Shown: positions 16,963-24,858 of the stretch, in pieces
Layout: each line of letters starts with the position of its first letter
Position numbering within the stretch: the first letter of the stretch is position 1
Assembly: GCF_048595755.1 (NCBI RefSeq)
Contig: NZ_CP184360.1
Span: 434,001 to 498,000 of the forward strand
DNA from: Luteococcus sp048595755
GTDB taxonomy: Bacteria; Actinomycetota; Actinomycetes; Propionibacteriales; Propionibacteriaceae
Reading direction: 5' to 3'
Length of the DNA: 64,000 bases
Notes under the pieces: generated by a model
The model's input: the letters and a program-made list of their open reading frames with translations, nothing else
Databases searched by the model: none
Told to the model about the DNA's origin: nothing
Program-made: the position numbers and the translations under genes

Positions 16963-17226
16963 ATGACCCGTGAACTCCAGATGAACGACTGCACAGGCAA
17001 GTGCCAATGGCAGCCGACCGAAGAGGTCAGCGACGGCCATCGCGTCTTCGCGTGCAGCGCCTGCGGCAGCGAGTGGACCAGCGACCAGGGCTGGAGCCCG
17101 CGCAATGCCGATGGCCAGGTGCCGCCCGAGGTGACCGCCGAGAAGGCCGCCGCCACGCCCCGCACCGTCGCGGCCCAGCCCCCTGTCACCGAGGGCCACG
17201 GAGGCAGCAGCGTCGGCTCCTGGTGA
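16963..17226 (+). CDS. Small zinc-ribbon-like protein, 87 aa
   Basis: An uncharacterised small protein. It has CTGKCQW near the N-terminus and CSACGSEW about 20 residues later, a Cys4 pattern typical of a zinc ribbon, followed by a Pro/Ala/Thr-rich tail that ends SSVGSW. The frame is open much further upstream, but that is the antisense of the 5S gene; the start ATG 16963 lies in the 123-bp gap before 5S and is the first codon of the conserved part. It is divergent from the transcarboxylase operon. Function unknown. Confidence 0.65.
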   Translation: MTRELQMNDCTGKCQWQPTEEVSDGHRVFACSACGSEWTSDQGWSPRNADGQVPPEVTAEKAAATPRTVAAQPPVTEGHGGSSVGSW

Positions 17227-17245
17227 GCCCGCCCAGCACGTCCGG

Positions 17246-17281
17246 CAACCGGCACATCCAACAACCGGCACATCCAACAAC
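17246..17281. repeat. 16-bp direct repeat, 2.2 copies
   Basis: CAACCGGCACATCCAA occurs at 17246 and 17262 with a partial third copy, just before the terminator. It looks like a simple slippage duplication. Confidence 0.7.
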
Positions 17282-17284
17282 GCG

Positions 17285-17320
17285 GCGACGGCCGGCTCCC
17301 CAGCGGGAACCGGCCGTCGC
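17285..17320. terminator. Bidirectional terminator between zinc-ribbon gene and fba
   Basis: Arms 17285-17300 and 17305-17320 pair over 16 positions with one mismatch; the loop is CAGC. Confidence 0.75.
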
Positions 17321-17346
17321 CGTGTGCTGTGTGACGCGAAGCGCGA

Positions 17347-18375
17347 TCAGTTGGTGTGGGTACCAGCCGAACGCAGCTGCTCGCAGGCCTGCACGATGCG
17401 CTCGGCCATGCCGGCCTCGGCCAGCTTGCCCCAGGCGCGGGGGTCGTACATCTTCTTGTTGCCGATCTCCTGGTCGATCTTGAGCACGCCGTCGTAGTTC
17501 TTCATCATGTGGTCCACGACGGGACGGGTGAAGGCGTACTGGGTGTCGGTGTCGACGTTCATCTTCACCACGCCGTAGTCGACAGCGTCGGAGATCTCCT
17601 GATCGGTGGAGCCGGAGCCACCGTGGAAGACCAGGAAGAAGGGCTTCTCGTCGGTGCCGTACTTCTCGGAGACAGCGGCCTGCAGGTCCTTGAGGATCTC
17701 GGGGCGCAGCTTCACGTTGCCCGGCTTGTAGACGCCGTGCACGTTGCCGAAGGTGAAGGCGGTCAGGTAGGAGCCCTTCTCGCCCAGGCCGAGAACCTCG
17801 GCGGTGCGCAGGGCATCCTCGACGGAGGTGTACAGCTTGTCGTTGATCTCACCAACGACGCCGTCCTCCTCGCCGCCGACGGCGCCGATCTCGATCTCGA
17901 GGATCTGCTTGTTGGCCATGGTCTTGGCCAGCAGCTCCTCGGCGATCTGGAGGTTCTTCTCGATGTCGTCCATGGCGGAGCCGTCCCACATGTGGGAGTT
18001 GAAGATCGGGTCCTGGCCCTTGGCGACACGCTCGGCCGAGAGGTCCAGCAGCGGACGGACGTAGCCGTCGAGCTTGTTCTCGGGGCAGTGGTCGGTGTGC
18101 AGCGCGACGTTGATCGGGTAGTTCTTGGCAACCTCGCGGGCGTAGTCGGCCAGCGCGACGGCGCCGGTGACCATGTTCTTGATGCTGGGGCCCGAGCCGT
18201 ACTCGGCGCCACCGGTCGAGACCTGGAGGATGCCGTCCGAACCGGCATCGGCGAAGCCCTTCAGAGCAGCGTTGATGGTCTGCGAGGAGGTGATGTTGAT
18301 GGCGGGGTAGGCGAACTTGCCTGCCTTCGCCTTCTCGTACATCTCGGCGTAGACCTCAGGAGTTGCGATGGGCAT
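17347..18375 (-). CDS. fba: Class II fructose-bisphosphate aldolase
   Basis: The zinc-dependent aldolase of glycolysis and gluconeogenesis, cleaving fructose 1,6-bisphosphate to DHAP and glyceraldehyde 3-phosphate. The 342-aa protein (MPIATPEVYAEMYEKAKAG start) shows the zinc and catalytic region ALHTDHCPENK, the EIEIGAVGGEEDG acidic stretch, the second zinc His in TFGNVHGVYK, and the phosphate-binding HGGSGSTDQE loop. ATG 18375 has AAAGAGG 5 nt upstream. It is the long class IIA type usual in actinobacteria. Transcribed alone. Confidence 0.96.
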   Translation of the reverse strand: MPIATPEVYAEMYEKAKAGKFAYPAINITSSQTINAALKGFADAGSDGILQVSTGGAEYGSGPSIKNMVTGAVALADYAREVAKNYPINVALHTDHCPENKLDGYVRPLLDLSAERVAKGQDPIFNSHMWDGSAMDDIEKNLQIAEELLAKTMANKQILEIEIGAVGGEEDGVVGEINDKLYTSVEDALRTAEVLGLGEKGSYLTAFTFGNVHGVYKPGNVKLRPEILKDLQAAVSEKYGTDEKPFFLVFHGGSGSTDQEISDAVDYGVVKMNVDTDTQYAFTRPVVDHMMKNYDGVLKIDQEIGNKKMYDPRAWGKLAEAGMAERIVQACEQLRSAGTHTN

Positions 18376-18541
18376 GCGTGCCTCTTTCTCTGGGAAACGG
18401 TGTTGCTCACTGCCATTCTTCCAAAGATGCCCACCGCCCGCAGCACTGGGGGCCAAACGAACGGCGACACCTGCACCAACCCTACGTGTCGGGGTGAAAG
18501 CCCTACTCAGGATGCGGACCCCGCCCGGAATGGGGCCCGGC

Positions 18542-19132
18542 TCAGAAGATGCGATCGAGGCCGGACAGGTCCAGGCCGTGACGGCCGGCCGAGGTGGCCC
18601 GCACTCCCCCGTCGATGGTCCCCGGCAGCGCGTCGAGGAAGCTCAGCGGAACCGACCAGACCTTGCCCTGCCGGGCCTCGACCACCAGCTCAGGGCCTGC
18701 CGCCAGCTTCAGGCCTGCAACCCGCAGGGCCTTGACGTCATCCCAGTCCAGGTCGAGCACGGCCCCTTCCAGGGTGTGCAGACGCAGGCCGGATCGGCCC
18801 GACTCCAGGGCCGGCCCCTGGGAGATGCGCCCCAGGTTGCGTCGAGCCTGCAGCAGCCGGACCAGGGTGACCAGCAGCCGCACCGCCCCCAGCGCGACCA
18901 GCACGATCAAGACCCAGGGCATTCCCCACTTCTCGCGCTGCCACCACCACAGGCCACCCCACAAGGCCAGGCCCAGCACGAACCACAGCGCCGACTGCCA
19001 CAGCCGCGACGCGAGCTGCGCCACCGCATGGGCCATCGGAACCGGGTTGTAGGCGACGACATAACCGGCCTCGAAGGGAGCGGCGGGGGTGTTGACCGGC
19101 CCACCGGAACCGGGAGGCGTGTTCTGGCTCAT
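18542..19132 (-). CDS. Two-helix membrane protein, PH-like, 196 aa
   Basis: An uncharacterised membrane protein. After a short Pro/Gly-rich N-terminus there are two hydrophobic segments (about 47-64 and 73-92), then a soluble C-terminal domain of ~100 residues with alternating beta-strands (LRLHTLEGAVLDLDWDDVKA, LVVEARQGKVWSVPLSFL), suggestive of a bacterial PH/YcxB-like fold. That fold call is an inference. ATG 19132 lies 6 nt after TACGAT, so the mRNA is probably leaderless. It lies 58 nt downstream of the GntR gene on the same strand. Confidence 0.65.
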   Translation of the reverse strand: MSQNTPPGSGGPVNTPAAPFEAGYVVAYNPVPMAHAVAQLASRLWQSALWFVLGLALWGGLWWWQREKWGMPWVLIVLVALGAVRLLVTLVRLLQARRNLGRISQGPALESGRSGLRLHTLEGAVLDLDWDDVKALRVAGLKLAAGPELVVEARQGKVWSVPLSFLDALPGTIDGGVRATSAGRHGLDLSGLDRIF

Positions 19133-19138
19133 GGCGCC

Positions 19139-19144
19139 ATCGTA
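19139..19144 (-). promoter_or_regulatory. -10 element TACGAT of the PH-like membrane protein gene
   Basis: TACGAT on the minus strand is 6 nt before ATG 19132 with no ribosome binding site. Confidence 0.55.
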
Positions 19145-19190
19145 TGACCCGGCAGGCGCGGCCCATGAGTGCACGAGCCGCGCGCCGGGT

Positions 19191-19916
19191 TCAGCGGATC
19201 TCGTCGCGAGGAAGCAGGGTGGAGTGGATCCGGTAACGGTCAGCGCGGTAGCGACTCACCGAGTGCTCCACGGGCAGCCCATCGGCATAGGTGACGCGCT
19301 CCTGCACCAGCAGCGGAGCCCGACGCGCAATGCCCAGCACCCTGGCATGGTCGGCCTCGGCGGCCTCGGCGTGCACGCTCTGCTCACCGCGGGTGGCCTC
19401 GATGCCATAGCGCTCGACCATCAGGTCGTAGACCGCCTCCAGGGGATGGTCGAGCAGCCCCGGGAACTGGGCACACGGGTACCAGCCGATCTCGTGGGCC
19501 ATCGGGGTGCCGTCTGCCAGACGCAACCGTTCCAGCCGGACCACCGGGTCTCCCGGCTCAATCTCCAGGGCGTCGGCGACCTCCGGCGCGGCAGGCTCCT
19601 GGTGTGCGGAGAGCACGCGGGTGGCGGGCACGAGGCCACGAGCCCGCATCTCACGGCTGAAGCTCATCAGGTGCAGTCGGCTCTCGATCCGAGGACCGGT
19701 GACATAGGTGCCCTTGCCCTGGGTGCGTTCCAACAGTCCCTCGTCCACCAGATCGGCGATGGCCTGGCGTACCGTGACCCGGCTGACCCCCAGTTGGGAG
19801 ACCAGCTGGCGCTCGGAGTCGAGCACGTCACCGGCATGGAGGTCTTCCCGGATTCGCTGCTCCAGGATTTCGCGCACCTGGGCTCGCTTGGTGGTGATGG
19901 CCTTGTCGGCGTCCAT
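19191..19916 (-). CDS. GntR-family regulator (HutC/DasR type)
   Basis: A 241-aa transcription factor with an N-terminal winged helix-turn-helix (QLVSQLGVSRVTVRQAIADL, then EGLLERTQGKGTYV) and a C-terminal UTRA effector domain (about 85-240). This is the HutC subfamily, which includes DasR/NagR, regulators that usually sense phosphosugars or other small metabolites. The ligand cannot be read here, and no sugar-uptake genes adjoin it. ATG 19916 has GAGGAAGG 7 nt upstream. A dyad and a -10 in the upstream region suggest autoregulation. Confidence 0.88.
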   Translation of the reverse strand: MDADKAITTKRAQVREILEQRIREDLHAGDVLDSERQLVSQLGVSRVTVRQAIADLVDEGLLERTQGKGTYVTGPRIESRLHLMSFSREMRARGLVPATRVLSAHQEPAAPEVADALEIEPGDPVVRLERLRLADGTPMAHEIGWYPCAQFPGLLDHPLEAVYDLMVERYGIEATRGEQSVHAEAAEADHARVLGIARRAPLLVQERVTYADGLPVEHSVSRYRADRYRIHSTLLPRDEIR

Positions 19917-19937
19917 CAGGAAACCTTCCTCGATAGC

Positions 19938-19966
19938 CCACCAGACAAGGTGGTCCCATTATCGTA
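19938..19966 (-). promoter_or_regulatory. Promoter and candidate operator of the GntR gene
   Basis: On the minus strand GATAAT (19958-19963) is a good -10. A dyad CCACC-N6-GGTGG (19938-19953) sits at the expected transcription start. This is a plausible autoregulatory site, not matched to a known consensus. Confidence 0.45.
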
Positions 19967-20018
19967 CCAGTGGGTTCAGTGGCATTCGCACCCGGGTGGG
20001 GACCTCGGGCTCCCCCGG

Positions 20019-20693
20019 TCAGCCCAGCTGCCCCTGCACGTGCTGCAGCGCCCAGTGGTACATCGTGATCGCGGCCGCGGCACCCGCATTGATCGAGCGG
20101 GTCGAGCCGTACTGCGTGATCGCGACCAACTGCTCACAGCCGGCCACCATCTCGTCGGTCAGCCCGGGCCCCTCGGAGCCGAAGACCAGGCAACAGTTGC
20201 GCGGCAGGCGAGTCTGCTCCAAGGGCACGGCGCCAGGCAAGTTGTCGACGCCGATCGGGGTGACCCCGTGGTCGGCCAGCCACTGCATGAGACTGGCCAC
20301 GTCGGGATGGTGGTGCACGTGGAGATAGCGATCGGTGACCATCGCGCCCCGACGATTCCACCGGCGTCGCCCCACGATGTGGACGCCGGCCACGTTGAAG
20401 GCATTGGCAGTGCGCACCATCGAGCCGATGTTGAAGTCGTGTTCCCAGTTCTGGATCGCCACGTGCAGCGGATGGCGACGTTCGTCCAGCGCCTCGACGA
20501 TGGCCTCCAGCCTCCAGTAGCGGAACTGGTCGTCGACATTGCGGCGATCCCCCTGCGCGAGCAGCTCCGGGTCGAGGCGCTCGTCGTCGGGCCAGGGCTC
20601 GGGATGCGGCCCCACCCCCACCTGAGGAGCCGTGGGGTCAGGCTGTTCCTGGGTGCTCTCGGAAGGCTCTGGCTGTTCGGTGGGGCTCAGCAT
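20019..20693 (-). CDS. SpoU/TrmH-family RNA 2'-O-methyltransferase
   Basis: A SAM-dependent methyltransferase of the SpoU (SPOUT) family, which methylates ribose 2'-OH groups in tRNA or rRNA. The 224-aa protein has an acidic Pro-rich N-terminus (about 60 aa), then the knotted fold with NWEHDFNIGSMVRTANAF (motif 1), LVFGSEGPGLTDEM (motif 2) and STRSINAGAAAAITMYHWAL (motif 3, with the catalytic and SAM-binding residues). Position in RNA unknown. ATG 20693 or GTG 20699 can be the start; GTG 20699 is 8 nt from TAACGT. It diverges from dedA with overlapping -10 elements. Confidence 0.88.
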   Translation of the reverse strand: MLSPTEQPEPSESTQEQPDPTAPQVGVGPHPEPWPDDERLDPELLAQGDRRNVDDQFRYWRLEAIVEALDERRHPLHVAIQNWEHDFNIGSMVRTANAFNVAGVHIVGRRRWNRRGAMVTDRYLHVHHHPDVASLMQWLADHGVTPIGVDNLPGAVPLEQTRLPRNCCLVFGSEGPGLTDEMVAGCEQLVAITQYGSTRSINAGAAAAITMYHWALQHVQGQLG

Positions 20694-20707
20694 GGTCACA
20701 GACCCCA

Positions 20708-20717
20708 ACGTTAGCCT
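20708..20717. promoter_or_regulatory. Overlapping divergent -10 elements for trmH-like gene and dedA
   Basis: The 10 bp ACGTTAGCCT contain TAGCCT (plus strand, 20712-20717, 6 nt before dedA GTG) and TAACGT (minus strand, 20708-20713, 8 nt before GTG 20699). The two hexamers share 2 bp. Confidence 0.55.
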
Positions 20718-20723
20718 TGGCGC

Positions 20724-21419
20724 GTGATCCAACTGCTGAGCACTGCGCTCCTCACTCCGATGCTGATGCCCGACTGGCTCGATCCGGCCACCCTGATCCA
20801 CAACCTGGGCAACTGGGCCCTGTGGGGCGTCGCGCTGATCCTCTTCCTGGAGTGCGCCATCTTCCCCGTGCTGCCGGGCGACTCGCTGCTGTTCACGGTG
20901 GGCATGTTCATCGCCATGACTCCCCCGTCGATCACCTTCGGCAGCATGAGCAAGCCGATGGTCTTCATCGTGGCCTGCCTGATCATGACCTTCTTCGCGA
21001 TCGTCGGCAACATCGCCGGCTACTACGTGGGCAAGTTCATCTCACCCTGGCTGTTCAAGCCCCGCGACAGCTTCATCGGCAGGATCTTCAGCGACAAGCA
21101 CCTGGACCAGACCAAGGCCTTCTTCGACCGTTACGGCTCCAAGGCCCTGGTCCTGGGACGTTTCGTGCCCTTCGTGCGCACCTTCATCACCATGGTGGCC
21201 GGCGCGGCTGGCATGAACTTCCGCCACTTCATCACCTGGACCGCCATCGGCGGCGTGATCTGGGTGTGGGGCGTGACCCTGCTGGGCTACCTGCTGGGCA
21301 ATGTCGCCTTCATCGGCAACAACATCGATGCGGTGCTGATCGCCATCGTCTTCATCTCGGTGCTGCCCATGCTGGTCGAGTACTTCAACGAGAAGCGCAA
21401 GGCCAAGGCCGACGCCTGA
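20724..21419 (+). CDS. DedA-family membrane protein
   Basis: A 231-aa DedA/SNARE-associated (VTT) membrane protein. Members are undecaprenyl-phosphate or lipid flippases, or affect membrane homeostasis. Family signatures are clear: FLECAIFPVLPGDSLLF early, GNIAGYYVGK in the middle, and the reentrant-loop motif GRFVPFVRTFITMVAGAAGM with the conserved Arg residues. Four or more further hydrophobic segments follow. The start is GTG 20724, apparently leaderless. Downstream lies repeat element A, 7 bp after the stop. Confidence 0.92.
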   Translation: MIQLLSTALLTPMLMPDWLDPATLIHNLGNWALWGVALILFLECAIFPVLPGDSLLFTVGMFIAMTPPSITFGSMSKPMVFIVACLIMTFFAIVGNIAGYYVGKFISPWLFKPRDSFIGRIFSDKHLDQTKAFFDRYGSKALVLGRFVPFVRTFITMVAGAAGMNFRHFITWTAIGGVIWVWGVTLLGYLLGNVAFIGNNIDAVLIAIVFISVLPMLVEYFNEKRKAKADA

Positions 21420-21426
21420 TCGGTGA

Positions 21427-21531
21427 CACTTCGACGTGCGCAGTCATCCGCGCACGTGCTGCGAACAGATGCACGCGATGCAGCGCGTGCGGATGGGATT
21501 TCGACGTGCGGCGATGACCGCGCACGTCGAA
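21427..21531. repeat. 105-bp structured repeat, copy A
   Basis: Gapless match to copy B (22545-22649) at 97 of 105 positions. It contains three hairpins: ACGTGCGC/GCGCACGT with an 8-nt spacer; GCACGCG/CGCGTGC with a 6-nt spacer; TTCGACGTGCG/CGCACGTCGAA with a 10-nt spacer. The third is roughly the reverse complement of the first, so the whole element is an inverted repeat around the middle hairpin. It ends 1 bp from the stop codon of the enclosed gene. Confidence 0.9.
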
Positions 21532-21532
21532 C

Positions 21533-22459
21533 TCACGCCGCTGCTCCGGCCAGCGCCCGACGGATCCGGGCATCGAGCAAGCGGGGACGAGCCAGATCGG
21601 CCTCCATCCAGCGCACCTGCCGCCAGCCCCGATCAGCCAACTGGTTGTCGCGGTGCTTCTCACGCATCACGACGTGCGAGGCCGTCTCGCCCGGTGCGAG
21701 CAGCTGGCCGTACTTCACCTGCCCGTCGCACTCCCCGTAGACGCGCTGTTGCGGCCAGGCGAAGTCGAGGCGGGCGATCAGGTGGCCCCACTGGTCGCGC
21801 ACCGCGTACTGCAGCTCGGGCGTCGGAAGGCCCTGGCGCCACAGGACGATCCGGCTGCGGCTCTCCAAGGGGCTCTCCGCCCGTCCGTCGGCAAAGGCCA
21901 GTGCTGCCCGGGCATTGCGCACCCCCGCCACCCGACCCAACCGCGACGAGACCTCCTCCAGGCTTGCACGCAGACCCGCCCGTTCGTGCTCGGGATCGGC
22001 GGGATCGTGCAGGGCTGCATCCAGCATCATCACGGCCTCGTCGAAGCCCAGCCCACGGGCGCAGTCGAGCAGCGTTCGCGCCGGGGTGGTGACGGCCAAC
22101 CCGTCCACCAGCATGACGTCGGAGCCAGCCAACTGCCCGGTGTGGGTGTGAACGACGCCATTGCGCTGGCCCCCGCCCCGCGAGGTGCGGGGGCGCACCA
22201 CCTGCACCAGCCCGGGCGGCCCGTCGGGCAGCCAGAGACCGTGGAGCACGGCGGCGGATCCGTGGCTCAGCACCACCCCGTCGAGCCCCGGCATCGTGGC
22301 CTCCACCAGGTGCCGGTGCAGCTCCTCGGGACTCGACGGCGCCGCCGACAGGTAGCTGCCTCGTCGCAGTCTGACCAGCTCGCCAACCGTCACGGATCGT
22401 CGCAGGTCTCGGTGGGTGAGGCCCTCGGACAGTAGCTGCTGGGTGCTCCGGTGCTCCAT
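21533..22459 (-). CDS. AbiEi-like/DUF559 endonuclease-domain protein, 308 aa
   Basis: A two-domain protein. The N-terminal ~60 residues (STQQLLSEGLTHRDLRRSVT, VRLRRGSYL) look like the winged-helix domain of AbiEi-type antitoxins. The middle contains LSHGSAAVLHGLWL and TPARTLLDCAR, usual in this group. The C-terminal ~100 residues are a DUF559/Vsr-like nuclease fold: ESRSRIVLWRQGLPTPELQ, then DFAWPQQRVYGECDGQVKYG, which gives the D...E-x-D...K pattern of PD-(D/E)XK enzymes, and a final RGWRQVRWMEADL. ATG 22459 is the first codon of the conserved part. No toxin gene adjoins it. It lies between two 105-bp repeats. Confidence 0.8.
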   Translation of the reverse strand: MEHRSTQQLLSEGLTHRDLRRSVTVGELVRLRRGSYLSAAPSSPEELHRHLVEATMPGLDGVVLSHGSAAVLHGLWLPDGPPGLVQVVRPRTSRGGGQRNGVVHTHTGQLAGSDVMLVDGLAVTTPARTLLDCARGLGFDEAVMMLDAALHDPADPEHERAGLRASLEEVSSRLGRVAGVRNARAALAFADGRAESPLESRSRIVLWRQGLPTPELQYAVRDQWGHLIARLDFAWPQQRVYGECDGQVKYGQLLAPGETASHVVMREKHRDNQLADRGWRQVRWMEADLARPRLLDARIRRALAGAAA

Positions 22460-22544
22460 GGCCCCAGTCCATGCCCGGCCTCGGGCCGGCCACAAGGACG
22501 CGGCGGCCCTGGACAACACACCGACAACACCGGGCCCGGGCTGC

Positions 22545-22649
22545 CACTTGGACGTGCGCAGTCATCCGCGCACGTGCTGCGAGTGGGTGCACGCGATGCA
22601 GCGCGTGCAGATGGGATTTCGACGTGCGGCGACGACTGCGCACGTCGAA
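22545..22649. repeat. 105-bp structured repeat, copy B
   Basis: Second copy of the element at 21427-21531, same orientation, 8 mismatches, no gaps. It lies 85 bp upstream of the start codon of the enclosed gene and is followed by an extra fragment CACGTCGAAGTCA (22657-22669). The repeat-to-repeat unit is 1,118 bp. Confidence 0.9.
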
Positions 22650-22697
22650 ATAGCCGGCACGTCGAAGTCACGGGCAGGGTGAGGTCACCAGACAGCG

Positions 22698-22735
22698 CGA
22701 CGGCCCCGCACCTCTCCAGGAGGGCGGGGCCGTCG
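22698..22735 (-). terminator. Terminator of lemA
   Basis: 12-bp perfect arms (CGACGGCCCCGC and complement) around a 14-nt loop, 15 bp past the lemA stop codon. Confidence 0.75.
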
Positions 22736-22749
22736 ACGAGGCGAGGGGC

Positions 22750-23499
22750 TCAGTGCTGCTGGCCGTCGCGCGGCTGGGGTTGGGGGGTCTGCGCCTGCTG
22801 CCACTGGCCCTGCTGGGGCTGCTGGGCCTGGGGGTTGGGCAGTTCGTTCGAAACCGAACCAGAGACCTGGTTGACGCCGGGAGCGTGCTGCTGCGGCGCA
22901 TCACCGCGGTAGCTGATCTCGCCGAAGTTCACGTCGGGGGCCTGGCGCACGGCCTGGTCATTGACCTCGAAGTAGGTGGCCTTCTCGAAGTTGAACATGT
23001 TGGCAACGATGTTGCTCGGCACCGACTCGACCTTGGTGTTGTAGGCGCGAACATTGGCGTTGTAGAAGCGACGACCGGCGGCGATGCGGTCCTCGGTCTC
23101 GGCCAGCTGGCGCTGCAGCTCCAGGAAGTTCTGGTTGCTGCGCAGCTCCGGGTAGGCCTCGACGCTGACCATCATGTTGCGCACCGCGCCCGACAGCTGC
23201 TGCTCGATGTTGGCGCGCTGCGGATCGGCCTCGGTGGCCGAGCCCTGCGAGAGCTGCATGGCCTGGCTGCGCAGTCGGGTGACCTCCTCGATGGTGTTGC
23301 GCTCATGGCCGGCATAGGCGCGCACCGTCTCAACCAGGTTGGGCAGCAGCTCGTAGCGGCGGTTGAGTTCGACGTCCACCTGGCGCCAGGACTCCTGGAT
23401 CACATTGCGCTGACGAATGAAGCCGTTGTACGGCGCGATGAACAGGATTCCGGCGAGCACCAACAGGCCCAGCAGGATGAGCAGGATGGTCCACATCAT
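22750..23499 (-). CDS. lemA: LemA-family membrane protein
   Basis: A 249-aa LemA protein: one N-terminal membrane helix (TILLILLGLLVLAGILFI), then a long helical-bundle domain with the family core YNGFIRQRNVIQESWRQVDV, ELNRRYELLPNLVETVRAYA and RRFYNANVRAYNTKVESVPS. The last ~45 residues are Gln/Pro-rich low complexity. The cellular role of LemA is unsettled; homologues are linked to membrane stress. Start: ATG 23499 or the adjacent ATG 23496. Downstream of it are a terminator and repeat B. Confidence 0.92.
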   Translation of the reverse strand: MMWTILLILLGLLVLAGILFIAPYNGFIRQRNVIQESWRQVDVELNRRYELLPNLVETVRAYAGHERNTIEEVTRLRSQAMQLSQGSATEADPQRANIEQQLSGAVRNMMVSVEAYPELRSNQNFLELQRQLAETEDRIAAGRRFYNANVRAYNTKVESVPSNIVANMFNFEKATYFEVNDQAVRQAPDVNFGEISYRGDAPQQHAPGVNQVSGSVSNELPNPQAQQPQQGQWQQAQTPQPQPRDGQQH

Positions 23500-23595
23500 G
23501 GGTCACTCCGAGTCTCGAGAACTGATGTGGCCACATTAACGGGTGAGCAGGCCCGCACCACGCGATTGCCCTACGCCCAGCGCGTACCCGGCCAC

Positions 23596-23601
23596 TACTG
23601 T
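23596..23601 (+). promoter_or_regulatory. -10 element TACTGT of pyrE (leaderless)
   Basis: TACTGT is 6 nt before the pyrE ATG with no ribosome binding site. Confidence 0.55.
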
Positions 23602-23607
23602 GAAGCC

Positions 23608-24147
23608 ATGACCGATCGCGAACAGCTCATCGAGCACGTCAAGGACCTCGCCGTCGTGCACGGCAAGGTCACCCTGGCCAGCGGCAAGGAGGCCGACTAC
23701 TACGTCGACATGCGTCGCGTCACCCTCGACGGGGCCGCGGCCCCGGTCGTCGGGCGCGTGATGCGTGATCTGGTGGCCGACTGGGACTTCGACGCCGTCG
23801 GCGGCCTCACCCTGGGCGCCGACCCGATCGCCGTCGCCATGCTGCACACCGCCGCGGCCGACGGTGGCCGACTGGACGCCTTCGTCGTGCGCAAGAGCGA
23901 GAAGGCCCACGGCATGCAGCGCCGCATCGAGGGCACCGAGGTCTCCGGGCGCAAGGTGCTCGTCGTGGAGGACACCTCCACCACGGGCGGTTCGGCACTG
24001 ACCGCAGTCGAGGCGCTGCGCGAGGCCGGCGCCGAGGTGGTGGGCGTCGCGTGCATCGTGGACCGCAACACGGGCGCCAAGGAGGCCATCGAGGCCGCGG
24101 GACTCGAGTACCGCTACGCGCTCGGTCTGGAGGACCTGGGGCTCTGA
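23608..24147 (+). CDS. pyrE: Orotate phosphoribosyltransferase
   Basis: PyrE joins orotate and PRPP to give OMP in pyrimidine synthesis. The 179-aa protein has the PRPP-binding loop VLVVEDTSTTGGSALTAVEA, the flexible-loop region RKSEKAHGMQRRIEG and the N-terminal TLASGKEADYYVDMRRVTLD. The frame remains open far upstream, but that part is antisense to lemA; ATG 23608 is the family start and stands 6 nt from TACTGT. No other pyr genes are near; pyrE in the neighbourhood of clpB is a common actinobacterial arrangement. Confidence 0.95.
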   Translation: MTDREQLIEHVKDLAVVHGKVTLASGKEADYYVDMRRVTLDGAAAPVVGRVMRDLVADWDFDAVGGLTLGADPIAVAMLHTAAADGGRLDAFVVRKSEKAHGMQRRIEGTEVSGRKVLVVEDTSTTGGSALTAVEALREAGAEVVGVACIVDRNTGAKEAIEAAGLEYRYALGLEDLGL

Positions 24148-24154
24148 GGCCGAG

Positions 24155-24178
24155 GGCCCCTCGACAGGCTCGGGGGCC
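24155..24178. repeat. Single copy of the CTCGACAGGCTCG element
   Basis: A core with flanking GGCCCC/GGGGCC arms lies between the converging pyrE and sortase genes. It is the complement of the 23-bp unit at 4682-4770 and may act as a terminator. Confidence 0.75.
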
Positions 24179-24186
24179 GGCGTCGG

Positions 24187-24858
24187 CTACTTCTTCTGTG
24201 TCTTCACCAAGTGGGCAAAGGCCACGGAGCGGTCCGGGGAGTGGAAGAGGTCCTGGCAGGTGGTCAGCGTCATGAGCGCCCGGGTGGGGGTGGCCGTGGG
24301 TTTTCCGGGCACCGGGTCGAGCACCCAACCACCGTCGACGTCGGCGACGGTGATCTCCGAGGGGGCATTGTCCAGCTGGTAGGTGAAGACGGCCTCGCGG
24401 GTCTCGACCACCACCCGTGACCCCTTCTTCAGCTCCAGCAGGCGCCGGAAGGGTTCGCCATGGGTCACCCGGTGCCCGGCGACGGCGAAGTTGCCCACCT
24501 CACCGGGGGCGGCGGTGTCCTCGTACCAGCCGATGCCCTTGGCGAGGGTGCCGGCGTCGGTGCCCACGCGCACGGGCCACTCGTGGTCGGCGCCCAGGTC
24601 TGGGATGCGCAGCAGCGCCACCGCCTCACCGGGGAGCTGGCCTGCGCCGGTCTTCTCCTCGTCGGCCGGCTTGCTCTGCCACTGCTGCTTCAGCGTCGCG
24701 GTGGCATCCTGCGCCGCCTTGCGAGAGGTGACGTTGGTGCCGTAGAACTGCCAGCCGGCCCAGCCCAGGATGCCCAGACCCACCAACAGCAGCACCAGAC
24801 CGATGACGGTGGCCGCGCTGGGACCACGCAGTCGACGCGCTCCCCGCTGGCTGGCCAC
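24187..24858 (-). CDS. Sortase (class E-like), 223 aa
   Basis: A membrane-anchored transpeptidase that attaches secreted proteins to the wall. An N-terminal basic stretch and a membrane helix (about 18-38) precede the sortase beta-barrel. The catalytic His is in AVAGHRVTHG, the Cys in MTLTTCQDLF and the Arg in SPDRSVAFAHL, all in the expected order. Start GTG 24858 shares a base with the TAG of the upstream lipoprotein gene, so translation is coupled. No obvious sorting-signal protein is encoded beside it. Confidence 0.88.
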   Translation of the reverse strand: MASQRGARRLRGPSAATVIGLVLLLVGLGILGWAGWQFYGTNVTSRKAAQDATATLKQQWQSKPADEEKTGAGQLPGEAVALLRIPDLGADHEWPVRVGTDAGTLAKGIGWYEDTAAPGEVGNFAVAGHRVTHGEPFRRLLELKKGSRVVVETREAVFTYQLDNAPSEITVADVDGGWVLDPVPGKPTATPTRALMTLTTCQDLFHSPDRSVAFAHLVKTQKK

